The notes under the pieces are model-generated. The model saw only the letters and a list, made by a program, of their open reading frames with translations, had not been told where the DNA came from and searched no databases. The position numbers and the translations under genes are program-made. 64,000 nt of DNA from Ferrimonas gelatinilytica (GTDB lineage: Bacteria > Pseudomonadota > Gammaproteobacteria > Enterobacterales > Shewanellaceae): positions 310,001 through 374,000 of the forward strand of contig NZ_BAABLF010000006.1 of NCBI RefSeq assembly GCF_039544205.1, given 5' to 3'. Shown piece after piece: positions 23,045-32,462 of the stretch. The stretch's first letter is position 1. Each line of letters opens with the position of its first letter.

Positions 23045-26000
23045 ATGCGGCTGAAACTTATTAAGCTGGCTGGCTTCAAATCTTTTGTCGACCCCACCAA
23101 GGTGCCCTTTCCCGATGCCATGACCGCCATTGTCGGGCCCAACGGCTGCGGCAAATCCAACGTGATTGATGCGGTGCGCTGGGTACTGGGGGAGAGCAGC
23201 GCCAAAAACCTTCGTGGCGACGCGATGACGGACGTGATCTTCAATGGGTCCACCGGTCGTAAAGCCTCGTCGGTGGCCAGCGTCGAGCTGGTGTTTGACA
23301 ACAGCGAGGGACGCCTCCAGGGGCAATATGGCAGCTACGCCGAGATCTCGGTGAAACGTCAGGTCAACAGCGACGCCCAGTCCAGTTACTTTCTCAATGG
23401 CAGCAAATGCCGCCGCCGTGACATTACCGATCTCTTTGCTGGGACCGGCCTGGGGCCGCGCAGTTACGCCATCATTGAGCAGGGGACGGTTTCCCGGCTG
23501 ATCGAGTCCAAGCCTCAGGAGCTGAGGGTATTTATCGAGGAGGCGGCGGGGATCTCCCGTTACAAGGAGCGGCGTCGCGAGACGGAGAACCGGATCCGTC
23601 ACACCCGGGAGAACCTGGAGAGGCTGCAGGATGTGCGCACAGAGTTGGCGGCCCAGATTGAGCGTCTCCATCGTCAGGCGGAAGCCGCGCGTCGTTTTCG
23701 TACCCTCAAAGCGGAGGAGCAAACCCTTCAGGGGCAGGTGCTGGCGCTGAAGTGGCGGGAACTGACCGAACAGATCAGTGGACTCGACGGTCGGATTGCC
23801 GAGTTGGAGCGTGAAAAGGATCAGCGCCAGGATGCGGTGAGCGGTGATGAAGCTGAGTTGGTGCGGCTGCAACAGCAGAAGAGCGACCTCACCGCCGAAC
23901 TGGAACAGCAGCGACAGCAATGGATGCAGGGCAGTGCCACGGTGACCCGTCTGGAACAGCAGATTTTGCATACCCGTCAGCAGGCTCAGCAACTGGAGGA
24001 GGGGATCCGGCAGCTCCAGTCGGACCAGGGTCAAAGCGAAGCCCAGTTGACCATTCTGATTGAGGAGCAGCAGGCGCTGGAGGCGGAGTTGATTGAGCAG
24101 GCACCGCAGACCGAGCAGATGGTGCAGCAGGCGCAGCTCCTGGAGGAGGCGCTGGAGCGGCAGATGGCCCAGTCCGAGCGGTTGGAGCAGAGCCGGGAGC
24201 AGCAGCGAGCGAACAAAGAGCAGGCGGAGCGAACGCTCCAGGTTAACCAGGTGGAGCGTGCCGCGATCACGCGTGAGCGCCAACAGATCCAACAGCAACA
24301 GGCGCAGTTGCAGGCACAGTCTTCACAGTGGCTCAACGAGTCCGAGGCGAGCGCACGCCGGCAGGTCCTGGTCACGGCTATCACAGAGAGTGAGCAGGCG
24401 CTGGCATTTCAACAGCACACCCTTGACCAGACCACCGAAGCGGCTAACGGCCGGGAGCGGGAGCGGGAGGCGACGCAGGCAGAGCGCGCAGCGGGCCAGG
24501 AGCAGCAGGCCAAACTGGCGGGGCGGTTGCACTCCCTTGAGACCCTGATCCAGGCGCGGCAACCTGAGTTGCCGGCCCCCTTCGATCGCCTGCCCCGGGC
24601 CTGGCAGCAGATCCAGGTGATGCCCGGTTGGGAAGCTGCCCTGGAGCAGGTGCTGGGTGCGCAGGTGCAGGCGGTGATCGGCGCCGATGAACTCCCCCTG
24701 CCTGCGGGGCTGTCCCGGCTTGCCCCGGTGCCGGCAGAAGCTGCTTTCCCTCAGGATAATACCCATCGGGCGTGGCCCAGGTTGCTTGAGTGCGTCGACA
24801 GCCCCTTTAACCTTGAACCCTGGCTTGGTCATGTCTACTGCGCCGACAGCCTTGAGCTGGCACAACAGCGCCTGGCCCAGTGTGATCCCCACGAGTCGAT
24901 GGTCCTGTCGGATGGACGCTGGCTGGGGCGGGGCTTTGAGATCGCACCGGGCAGCACGGAGTCGCCGCCACTCACTGCGCTGTTGGCGCAGCAACAGGAG
25001 ACAGAGGCGCAACTGTCGCAAGTGGTGGCCAGCCTGACCACCGTCGAAAAGCGGTTGCAGGATACGGACCTGGGTTGCGCTAACGACAAGCGGCAGATTG
25101 AGCAGCAGCGTAGCGAGCTGCAGCGAATCAAGGAGGAGCTTCGGGATCACCAGGTGACGCTGGCACAGTGGGATCGGGAGTTGACGCGGCAGCGTGAGCA
25201 GCGGGCGTTTACCGATGAGCAGCAAGCCGGGTTAGCGGAGCGATTGGAGCTCCTGGCAGAGAAGGAGTGGGAGCTGGATGAGCAGCGCGAAGCCCAATTG
25301 CAGCTGCTGGAGCAGGCTCAACAGGTTTTGGCGGATATCGAGCAGCAACGCGAGCAACAGCGTGAAAACCTTAAGCAGCAGCAAGCGCAGCTGAGCGAGG
25401 TTAACCGTCAGTTGCAGCAGGGGCAGCTTCGTCAGCAGCAGGTGGAGACCCGGTTGCAGGGGCTGGCTCAGCGACAGGTGCAGGCTCGTGAGGCGGCGCA
25501 GGGATGGCAACAACGGCTGGAGCAGTCCCAGCAGAAGCTGGAGGCACTTGCTTATCCGCGGGAGGAGTACGAGGAAGCGTTGGAGCAGGCGCTGGTGCAG
25601 CGCGGCGAAATTGAGGCGGTACTGAACGAACAACAGGAAGCTCTGGCGTCGCTGGAGCAGGCCCTGCTGGCACTCAATGAACGGCAGCGGAGGGCACAGG
25701 CTGCGGTCAATGAGGTCGCCGAGAAGCTCAACCAGCATCAATTGACCCGGGAGGGGTTGAGGGCACAGGCACAGGGGCAGCGAGATCTGCTCCATGAAGT
25801 GCAGATTGACCTGCAGCAGGCCCTGACTACGCTCACCCCTGAGATGGTGCTGAGCCAGTGCAACACTCAGCTGGAGAAGGTACGGGATAGGATCCGCCGC
25901 TTGGGCGCGATCAACATGGCGGCCATCGAAGAGTATGATCAGCAACTGGCCCGAAAGCAGTACCTGGATGACCAGGACCGGGATCTGACCGAAGCCCTGG

Positions 26001-26518
26001 AGATGCTGGAGAGCGCCATTCGTAAGATCGACCGGGAGACCCGCGCCCGTTTCAAGGAGACCTTTGAGCGGGTCAATGCGGATCTGGGTCACCTCTTTCC
26101 CAAGGTCTTTGGGGGCGGGAGCGCTTACCTGGCCCTGACCGATGATGACTTGCTGGAGGCGGGCGTCACCATCATGGCGCGGCCGCCAGGCAAGAAAAAC
26201 AGCACCATCCACCTTCTCTCCGGTGGTGAAAAGGCGCTGACCGCTTTATCATTGGTATTCGCGATTTTTCGCCTTAATCCAGCGCCTTTCTGTATGCTGG
26301 ATGAGGTGGATGCACCGTTGGACGATGCCAATGTCGGGCGCTTCTGCCGATTGGTTAAGGAGATGTCGGCCACGGTGCAATTTATATACATCAGCCACAA
26401 CAAGGTCAGCATGGAGATGGCGGATCGCCTCACCGGTGTGACCATGCACGAGCCGGGCGTGTCCCGTATCGTTGCCGTTGATATAGAACAGGCCGCCGCC
26501 ATGGCTACGGCCGGATAA
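23045..26518 (+). CDS. smc: Chromosome segregation ATPase SMC
   Basis: SMC dimers with ScpA/ScpB organise and separate chromosomes. The start is ATG 23045 (MRLKLIKLAGFKSF), giving 1157 residues; the frame extends 14 codons further up but without homology. Walker A is GPNGCGKSN (31-39). The arms are Gln/Glu-rich coiled coils with a hinge around 490-630 (LPAPFDRLPRAWQQI region). The C-terminal head has the signature LSGGEKALTALSL from residue 1058 and Walker B FCMLDEVDAPLDDAN. It has the bacterial SMC form, not MukB, which separates this organism from enterics and vibrios. It leads into zipA after 19 bases, a conserved smc-zipA-ligA order. Confidence 0.96.
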   Translation: MRLKLIKLAGFKSFVDPTKVPFPDAMTAIVGPNGCGKSNVIDAVRWVLGESSAKNLRGDAMTDVIFNGSTGRKASSVASVELVFDNSEGRLQGQYGSYAEISVKRQVNSDAQSSYFLNGSKCRRRDITDLFAGTGLGPRSYAIIEQGTVSRLIESKPQELRVFIEEAAGISRYKERRRETENRIRHTRENLERLQDVRTELAAQIERLHRQAEAARRFRTLKAEEQTLQGQVLALKWRELTEQISGLDGRIAELEREKDQRQDAVSGDEAELVRLQQQKSDLTAELEQQRQQWMQGSATVTRLEQQILHTRQQAQQLEEGIRQLQSDQGQSEAQLTILIEEQQALEAELIEQAPQTEQMVQQAQLLEEALERQMAQSERLEQSREQQRANKEQAERTLQVNQVERAAITRERQQIQQQQAQLQAQSSQWLNESEASARRQVLVTAITESEQALAFQQHTLDQTTEAANGREREREATQAERAAGQEQQAKLAGRLHSLETLIQARQPELPAPFDRLPRAWQQIQVMPGWEAALEQVLGAQVQAVIGADELPLPAGLSRLAPVPAEAAFPQDNTHRAWPRLLECVDSPFNLEPWLGHVYCADSLELAQQRLAQCDPHESMVLSDGRWLGRGFEIAPGSTESPPLTALLAQQQETEAQLSQVVASLTTVEKRLQDTDLGCANDKRQIEQQRSELQRIKEELRDHQVTLAQWDRELTRQREQRAFTDEQQAGLAERLELLAEKEWELDEQREAQLQLLEQAQQVLADIEQQREQQRENLKQQQAQLSEVNRQLQQGQLRQQQVETRLQGLAQRQVQAREAAQGWQQRLEQSQQKLEALAYPREEYEEALEQALVQRGEIEAVLNEQQEALASLEQALLALNERQRRAQAAVNEVAEKLNQHQLTREGLRAQAQGQRDLLHEVQIDLQQALTTLTPEMVLSQCNTQLEKVRDRIRRLGAINMAAIEEYDQQLARKQYLDDQDRDLTEALEMLESAIRKIDRETRARFKETFERVNADLGHLFPKVFGGGSAYLALTDDDLLEAGVTIMARPPGKKNSTIHLLSGGEKALTALSLVFAIFRLNPAPFCMLDEVDAPLDDANVGRFCRLVKEMSATVQFIYISHNKVSMEMADRLTGVTMHEPGVSRIVAVDIEQAAAMATAG

Positions 26519-26537
26519 GTTTTGGGGTAACACCACT

Positions 26538-27578
26538 ATGGATGACATGCGCATCGTCTTTATCGTTGTTGGTCTCTTGGCCATCGTCGGGCTCTGCGTG
26601 CACGGCTTCTGGTCGCTGAGAAACAGCAGTCCCGCCCGGAACCGGCGCACCAAGGCGGCCCGCAAGAAGGCGCCGGTCAGCCGAGTGGAGCCTTTGTCTG
26701 GAGGCGATGAGGGGGTGGGCCCGGTGCGGGTGACGGCCAAAGATAAACCCGCCTCCCCAATGAAGGCGACGACCACCGAGTCCGCCCCACAGCCCCAGAC
26801 CCCACTCGCCACGCCGAAGTCCGCACCATCGACCCCCTCAGAACCCGCAGTGCCTTTGCAGCAGAGCTTGCTCGGTGAGGAAGAGTTTCCCGAGGTGAGC
26901 AAACCGCGCCCGAGTCGTCCGCGTCCCGCCCGGCGCGAGCCTGAGATGGGCGATGACCCGTTCCAGCTGTCGTTGCCGGAGGAGGAAGAGGAGATCCGCC
27001 TCGACTCGACGGCATCGCCTGAGAAGGCGGCGGTGGCACCGAACGCCGGGATCCCCAAGGACGCCGGTGAAGCGGTGGCCGAACAGCTCCGGTCGGTTGA
27101 GGAAGAAAAACCCCAGGCTGTCGCCCCGGCAGAGCCGGAGGAGGCGACGCTGCCCCAGGAGCCTGTGGATGTCCTGGTGCTGCATGTGGTGGGGCGCAAG
27201 GGCCCGATCCTGGGCGAGGAGCTGCTGCCGAACCTGACGACCATGGGCTACAAGTTCGGCGAGATGGCGATCTTTCATCGTCATCAGCACAGCGCCGGTA
27301 CCGGTCCTGTCCTGTTCTCATTGGCCAACATGATGCAGCCTGGCACTTTCGACCCGGATAATATGGAGCAGTTCACCACAGAAGGGGTGGCGCTCTTTAT
27401 GACACTGCCCAGCCATACCGATGCCCGCATCAACTTCTCCATGATGCTGGGCAGTGCCCGTGGCCTGGCGGCACTGCATGACGCCGAGTTGCTGGATGAC
27501 CAGCGTCAGCCTTGGAGTGACGGGGCGGAAGCCCGCTACCTTGAACGGATCAGGCGGGCAGAATTAAGCCCGGCGTAA
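26538..27578 (+). CDS. zipA: Cell division protein ZipA
   Basis: ZipA tethers FtsZ to the inner membrane in gammaproteobacteria. The 346 residues have the expected layout: an N-terminal membrane helix (about 5-24, MRIVFIVVGLLAIVGLCVHGFW), a basic patch, a long Pro/Ala/Glu-rich linker (35-205), and the C-terminal FtsZ-binding domain starting at VDVLVLHVVGRKGPI, with MGYKFGEMAIFHRH and GVALFMTLPSHTDA. It could start at the first ATG or three codons later. Between smc and ligA as in related genomes. Confidence 0.94.
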   Translation: MDDMRIVFIVVGLLAIVGLCVHGFWSLRNSSPARNRRTKAARKKAPVSRVEPLSGGDEGVGPVRVTAKDKPASPMKATTTESAPQPQTPLATPKSAPSTPSEPAVPLQQSLLGEEEFPEVSKPRPSRPRPARREPEMGDDPFQLSLPEEEEEIRLDSTASPEKAAVAPNAGIPKDAGEAVAEQLRSVEEEKPQAVAPAEPEEATLPQEPVDVLVLHVVGRKGPILGEELLPNLTTMGYKFGEMAIFHRHQHSAGTGPVLFSLANMMQPGTFDPDNMEQFTTEGVALFMTLPSHTDARINFSMMLGSARGLAALHDAELLDDQRQPWSDGAEARYLERIRRAELSPA

Positions 27579-27600
27579 GGCCCCAACCCAATTGATGAAG

Positions 27601-27624
27601 AAGGTCGCCGGCGGCGGCCTTTTT
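27601..27624 (+). terminator. Terminator between zipA and ligA
   Basis: AAGGTCGCC-GGC-GGCGGCCTT, a 9-base stem with one G-U pair, followed by T. It lies 23 bases after zipA and before ligA, so it may be leaky, or ligA may have its own promoter. Confidence 0.7.
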
Positions 27625-27649
27625 AAGATCCAACCCGATGGATATTCTC

Positions 27650-29686
27650 ATGAGCGACACTGCCCAACAACGTATCGAAGAACTTTCCCAAAGGCTGAAC
27701 CAGCATAACTATCAGTATTATGTACTCGATAACCCCAGCATTCCCGATGCCGAATACGACCGTTTGATGCGGGAGTTGCAGGCGCTGGAGCAGGCCCACC
27801 CGCAGCTTCGCCGTAGCGACTCTCCAACCCAGCGCGTCGGTGGCGCCCCGCTGGGACACTTTGAACCTGTGACCCATCTGCAGCCGATGCTGTCATTGGA
27901 CAACGCCATGAACGAGGCGGAGTTCAGTGCCTTTCACCAGCGCGCCTCCGAGCGGCTTCAGGAGAGCCAGATCCAGTACTGCGCCGAGCCCAAGTTGGAT
28001 GGGATCGCCGTCAGCCTGCTCTACCGTGACGGGGTGCTGGAGCGGGCCGCCACTCGCGGTGATGGCACCACCGGCGAGGATATCACCACCAACGTGAAGA
28101 CCATCAAGGCGGTGCCGTTGCGTCTTAACGGCGAGGATTATCCCGAAGTGATGGAGGTGCGGGGGGAGGCCTTTATGCCCAGCGCCGGCTTTGCCGAGAT
28201 GAACCAGAAGGCCCAGGCAGCGGGGGAGAAAACCTTCGTTAACCCGCGCAATGCCGCCGCCGGCAGTTTGCGGCAACTGGACAGCCGCATCACCGCCCGT
28301 CGCCCCTTGAGCTTTTTCGCCTACGGCGTGGGCAGTGTTGACGCCCCCCGCACCCCGTTGGCAAAGAGTCATTACGATCAGCTGCAGCAGCTCAAGGAGT
28401 GGGGCTTACCGGTTTCCCCCCTGGTGGAGCAGGTCGAAGGCGAGGAACAGGCGCTGGCCTACTTTCGCAAGATCGGTGAGCAGCGACCGGAACTGCCCTA
28501 CGAGATCGATGGCGTGGTGCTCAAGGTCGACCGGCTTGAGCACCAGGCCCGCCTTGGTTTCGTGGCACGGGCACCGCGCTGGGCCATCGCCTGCAAGTTT
28601 CCGGCCCAGGAGGAGCTGACACTGCTCAAAGGGGTGGATTTCCAGGTGGGGCGCACCGGCGCGGTAACGCCGGTGGCTCGCTTGGAGCCGGTGTTTGTGG
28701 GCGGGGTAACGGTGTCCAATGCGACCCTGCACAACGGCGATGAGATCGCTCGACTTGGCGTGAAAATTGGCGATACCGTGATTGTCCGCCGGGCCGGGGA
28801 CGTGATCCCCCAGGTGGTGGCGGTGGTGGAAGATCGCCGGCCCGAGGACGCTCAGGCGATCCTCCTGCCGGAAGCCTGCCCCATCTGCGGCTCTAAGGTG
28901 GAGCGTTTCGAGGGGGAGGCGGTGGCCCGCTGCTCAGGCGGTCTCTTCTGCGAGGCCCAGCGCAAGGAGGCGATCAAACACTTTGCGTCGCGCAAGGCGC
29001 TGGACGTGGATGGCCTCGGTGACAAGTTGGTGGAGCAGCTGGTCGATCGTGAGCTGGTGCATACCCCGGCGGACCTGTTCAAACTCTCCGCTTCGACCCT
29101 GACCATGTTGCCCCGCATGGGCGTCAAGTCGGCGCAGAAGCTGGTTAAGGCGCTGGAGTCTGCCCGTACGACGACCCTGCCAAAGTTCCTCTATGCCCTC
29201 GGGATCCGTGAAGTGGGGGAGGCCACCGCGGCCAACCTGGCGCGCCACTTTTGCACACTGGACGCGCTGCGCAGCGCGGATCTGGATGCCTTGCGTGAGG
29301 TGTCGGAGGTGGGCGAGGTGGTGGCGAAGCACATCTTCTACTTCTTCCGTCAGCCCCATAACATCGAGGTGCTGGATACGCTGATTGACCCCGAGGGTGC
29401 CAACATTCACTGGCCCGAGATAGAAGCGGTGCCGGAATCGGAACAGCCGCTGAAAGGTCAGACCTGGGTATTGACCGGCACCCTGAGCCAGATGTCCCGA
29501 GCCGACGCCAAGGCGGCACTGGAGGCGTTGGGTGCCAAGGTGTCCAGCAGTGTGTCGAAAAACACCGACGTACTGGTGGCGGGGGAGAAGGCCGGTTCCA
29601 AGTTGACCAAGGCGACCGAACTGGGCGTCGAGGTGATGGACGAAGCGGGGCTCCAGGCCCGCCTTGCTCAGCTGAGCAAGGCCTGA
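27650..29686 (+). CDS. ligA: NAD-dependent DNA ligase
   Basis: LigA seals nicks in replication and repair using NAD+. From ATG 27650 the protein has 678 residues and the AMP-accepting lysine of CAEPKLDGIAV falls at 115, as in E. coli; an ATG four codons earlier (27638) is also possible but lacks a ribosome site. Visible parts are domain Ia (NIPDAEYDRLM-like IPDAEYDRLM), the adenylation core (RGDGTTGEDITTNVKT), the zinc finger (CPICGSKVERFEGEAVARC then C), helix-hairpin-helix repeats (PRMGVKSAQKL) and a C-terminal BRCT domain (GQTWVLTGTLSQMSR). Intact. Confidence 0.96.
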   Translation: MSDTAQQRIEELSQRLNQHNYQYYVLDNPSIPDAEYDRLMRELQALEQAHPQLRRSDSPTQRVGGAPLGHFEPVTHLQPMLSLDNAMNEAEFSAFHQRASERLQESQIQYCAEPKLDGIAVSLLYRDGVLERAATRGDGTTGEDITTNVKTIKAVPLRLNGEDYPEVMEVRGEAFMPSAGFAEMNQKAQAAGEKTFVNPRNAAAGSLRQLDSRITARRPLSFFAYGVGSVDAPRTPLAKSHYDQLQQLKEWGLPVSPLVEQVEGEEQALAYFRKIGEQRPELPYEIDGVVLKVDRLEHQARLGFVARAPRWAIACKFPAQEELTLLKGVDFQVGRTGAVTPVARLEPVFVGGVTVSNATLHNGDEIARLGVKIGDTVIVRRAGDVIPQVVAVVEDRRPEDAQAILLPEACPICGSKVERFEGEAVARCSGGLFCEAQRKEAIKHFASRKALDVDGLGDKLVEQLVDRELVHTPADLFKLSASTLTMLPRMGVKSAQKLVKALESARTTTLPKFLYALGIREVGEATAANLARHFCTLDALRSADLDALREVSEVGEVVAKHIFYFFRQPHNIEVLDTLIDPEGANIHWPEIEAVPESEQPLKGQTWVLTGTLSQMSRADAKAALEALGAKVSSSVSKNTDVLVAGEKAGSKLTKATELGVEVMDEAGLQARLAQLSKA

Positions 29687-29851
29687 TCCTTCGGCGTCCC
29701 CCTCCTCATCGGGGGCGTGGCCTGCCCAGGACTGAGTGCGACTGGCCCAGGCCAGGGCGCTTGGGCAACCCAGGTGGACTAAGCTTGCGGCGGGGAGATG
29801 GCCAACTTGGGCTTTATCCAGGAACAGGGCACGGTGTGACAAGGAGAAAGT

Positions 29852-30673
29852 ATGAGTCAACGAGTAAGTATCGTGGGGTGTGGCTGGCTGGGAATGCCCC
29901 TGGCGCTGCACCTCCAGAGCCAGGGCTGGGGTGTCACCGGGTCGGGCCGGCGCGAGGAGACGCTGCAGGCGTTGGCAGAGGCCGGGATCCCCGGCTCTTT
30001 GCTGGTGATCGGTGAGCAGATCCAGTGTGACGCGCCGGACACCCTGTTTGCGGCAGATACCCTGATAATCAACGTTCCGCCCGGTCGGGAGGAGCAGGAT
30101 AACAGCTACGGCGAGCGGATGGCGTTGCTGGCGGAGCTGGCCGTCGAGCATGGGATCCGACAGGCGCTGTTTGTCAGCTCCACGTCGGTTTACCAGGATG
30201 GGCCCACCTTTCCGGAATGTGATGAGTTGGCCCCCTTAAGCGACTCCCCCCGGGCCCGGATGATGCGCCTGGCTGAGCAGGTGGTGCGGGATCGCTTTGC
30301 GAAGGTGATCGTGCTGCGTCCATCGGGCCTGGTGGGCGGGGAGCGACACCCGGGACGTTTCCTTGCCGGGCGCAAGGGACTGACGGGTGCCGAGGCGCCG
30401 GTAAACCTGGTCCATCGGGACGATGTGATCGGGGCGATACAGTGCCTGATCAGCCGCGGTCCCTGGGGCGAGACGTTCAACCTGTCGGCGCCTTTGCACC
30501 CCACCCGGGGTGACTTCTACCCCCGTGCAGCCCTTGGGCTTGGCCTTTGTGAGCCGGAATTCAGTGATGCGCCCCTGCCGGGAAAGAGGATCTGCAGCGA
30601 TAAGCTGGTGCAAAGCATGGGGTTTCATTTCCGCTACCCGGATCCCCTGACGATGCCGCCGCTGGGGAATTAA
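29852..30673 (+). CDS. SDR-type NAD(P)-dependent epimerase-like protein (YeeZ family)
   Basis: A 273-residue short-chain dehydrogenase of the extended, atypical kind. The nucleotide loop is VSIVGCGWLGMPLA (GxGxxG). LFVSSTSVYQ supplies the Ser/Thr of the active site, while the usual YxxxK is replaced by RARMMRLAEQ, so normal SDR catalysis is doubtful. LRPSGLVGGERHPG and NLVHRDDVIGAI match E. coli YeeZ-like proteins, whose function is unknown. Start ATG with AAGGAG upstream. It stands alone after ligA. Confidence 0.8.
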   Translation: MSQRVSIVGCGWLGMPLALHLQSQGWGVTGSGRREETLQALAEAGIPGSLLVIGEQIQCDAPDTLFAADTLIINVPPGREEQDNSYGERMALLAELAVEHGIRQALFVSSTSVYQDGPTFPECDELAPLSDSPRARMMRLAEQVVRDRFAKVIVLRPSGLVGGERHPGRFLAGRKGLTGAEAPVNLVHRDDVIGAIQCLISRGPWGETFNLSAPLHPTRGDFYPRAALGLGLCEPEFSDAPLPGKRICSDKLVQSMGFHFRYPDPLTMPPLGN

Positions 30674-30768
30674 CCAAAAAAGGGGCTGTGTCGCCGCGGC
30701 GTTTTATTGCGGCGGGGACTTGGCCCGTTGGTCGTTAGTGTGCTGGCCTTTGGGCCATAGGGGAGAGG

Positions 30769-31431
30769 ATGAGAACTCTAGGGGCGTGGTGCGGGTTACT
30801 GGTACTGCTGTCGTTGCCGACGCTGGCGGACACGGGCTTCATTCAGGTTCAGGGGCAGGCAGAGCAGCAGGTGATGCCAGATCGGGCGCGGCTCACTGTA
30901 CGAGTGCAAACGTTGCACGACGCACCGCAGGAGGCTAAGGCGCAGGCAGATAGCGTGATGGCGCGGCTAGTGACGCTGGTCCGAAGCCGGGAGGCGCCGT
31001 TCGACGCGCTGCAGGCGGGGCACCTCGCGCTCGGGCCTAAATACCGCTTCGACCGGGGGGAACGAACTTTCCTCGGCTACGAGGCGACGCGGACGCTAAG
31101 CCTGGAAGTGGAGGCGGAGCAGGTGGGGGGCTGGCTGGGGCTGCTGGCTGAAAACGGTGCCACCGAGATCCTGGCGCCGGAGTACCTGGCCAGTGGCGGT
31201 GCGGAGCGTCGTTTAGTCCTGTACCAGATGGCACTGAAAGACGCCCTGGCCCGGGCACAGGCGCTGACCCCGGAAGGGCAGTCACTCGGACCGGTGCTGG
31301 AGATTCTGGAGCAGGGTTCACCGATGCCTGGGCGAGGGTTACGGATGGAGATGGCGTCCGATCCTGGCGGCTACGTGGCAGGCCCGCTGGTCGAGCGGGC
31401 CCTGATCACCGTGAAGGTGGCCCTGCAGTGA
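30769..31431 (+). CDS. Periplasmic SIMPL-domain (DUF541) protein
   Basis: A 220-residue protein with an N-terminal signal peptide (hydrophobic 4-20, ending TLA-D). The rest is a SIMPL/DUF541 domain: it starts IQVQGQAEQQVMPDRARLTV and contains FLGYEATRTLSLEVE and RRLVLYQMALKDALARAQAL. Proteins of this group (E. coli YggE) reduce oxidative damage by an unknown route. GGAG precedes the ATG. It converges on the NagD-like gene with only four bases between stops and no terminator. Confidence 0.85.
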   Translation: MRTLGAWCGLLVLLSLPTLADTGFIQVQGQAEQQVMPDRARLTVRVQTLHDAPQEAKAQADSVMARLVTLVRSREAPFDALQAGHLALGPKYRFDRGERTFLGYEATRTLSLEVEAEQVGGWLGLLAENGATEILAPEYLASGGAERRLVLYQMALKDALARAQALTPEGQSLGPVLEILEQGSPMPGRGLRMEMASDPGGYVAGPLVERALITVKVALQ

Positions 31432-31435
31432 GCAC

Positions 31436-32182
31436 TTAAACCACATCGATCTCGGCGGCGCAGGGGTAGATGTGGTTGGGGCGGAAGGGGTGGAGATCCA
31501 GGTCCTCCATTCGACTGACTCCGGAGAGCACCATCACCGTCTCTAGCCCGGCTTGAAATCCCGCCAGGATGTCGGTGTTGAGGTTATCGCCGATGATCAG
31601 GGTGTCCTTGGCGTGGCTTCCGAGATGATTGAGGGCACTGCGGATGATCCAGGCACTGGGCTTGCCGATGTAAAAAGGTTTCTTGCCGGTGATCCGTTCG
31701 ATAGGGGCACAGAGCGCACCGCAGGCCGGGGAGTGGTTGGGGCCGTGTGTATCGGGGTTGGTGGCGATAAAGCGTGCGCCCTCCGCCACGAAGCGCGCCC
31801 CCCGGTGGATCATGTCCCAGTTAAAGCTGCGGGTCTCGCCCACGATGACGAAATCGGGGTTGATGTCGGTGATGGTAAACCCCTTCTTGTACAACTCATG
31901 GGTCAGCGCACCTTCGCCGATCACGTAGGCCTTCTTACCCTCCTGATGACAGAGAAAATCCGCGGTGGCCATGGCGGCGGTATAGAAGTGCTCCTCAGAC
32001 AGGGGGATCCCGGCGGCGTTGAGGCGGTTGGCCAGATCTTTGGCGGTTTGCGCCGGGTAGTTGGTGAGGCAGACCAGTGGCGTCCCCTGGTCCAGCAGGC
32101 GCTCGATAAACCGGTCTGAGCCCGGGATCAGTTTGTTGTCGTGCAAAAGCACGCCATCGATGTCGCAGATCACACTCTTCAT
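31436..32182 (-). CDS. HAD-IIA phosphatase (NagD/UmpH family)
   Basis: The 248-residue protein from ATG 32182 (MKSVICDIDGVLLHDN) has the HAD nucleophile pair Asp7 and Asp9, the threonine of VCLTNYPAQT, and the C-terminal GKPSAWIIRSAL and IIGDNLNTDILAGFQAG motifs. E. coli NagD is a UMP phosphatase of 250 residues, the closest match. GGTGG precedes the start; a longer start at 32308 would add 42 residues unlike the family. Confidence 0.9.
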   Translation of the reverse strand: MKSVICDIDGVLLHDNKLIPGSDRFIERLLDQGTPLVCLTNYPAQTAKDLANRLNAAGIPLSEEHFYTAAMATADFLCHQEGKKAYVIGEGALTHELYKKGFTITDINPDFVIVGETRSFNWDMIHRGARFVAEGARFIATNPDTHGPNHSPACGALCAPIERITGKKPFYIGKPSAWIIRSALNHLGSHAKDTLIIGDNLNTDILAGFQAGLETVMVLSGVSRMEDLDLHPFRPNHIYPCAAEIDVV

Positions 32183-32462
32183 AAAACCACCAGTGATAAA
32201 ATTGCCAACTTTACAATGATTTACAGCTACCTTTCGCATCGGTGACGTCCGCCTGTCACTCCGGTGCCCACTCGTCCCCCCCGAGCGGGAGACCCCAATC
32301 AAGTTCAATATCCTGCCAGCTTAGCGGGTTTGTCTACAGTTAAGGAAGCTATCTCTTTGTTGTCGGCGGGAAAAAGGGATCCACCTCTCGCCCGCGTCAG
32401 CGAGACGGTGGCAAGGATGAAACAGGCTGCAGGAGACCAACGGGGTCCGATTGAGGGGAAAA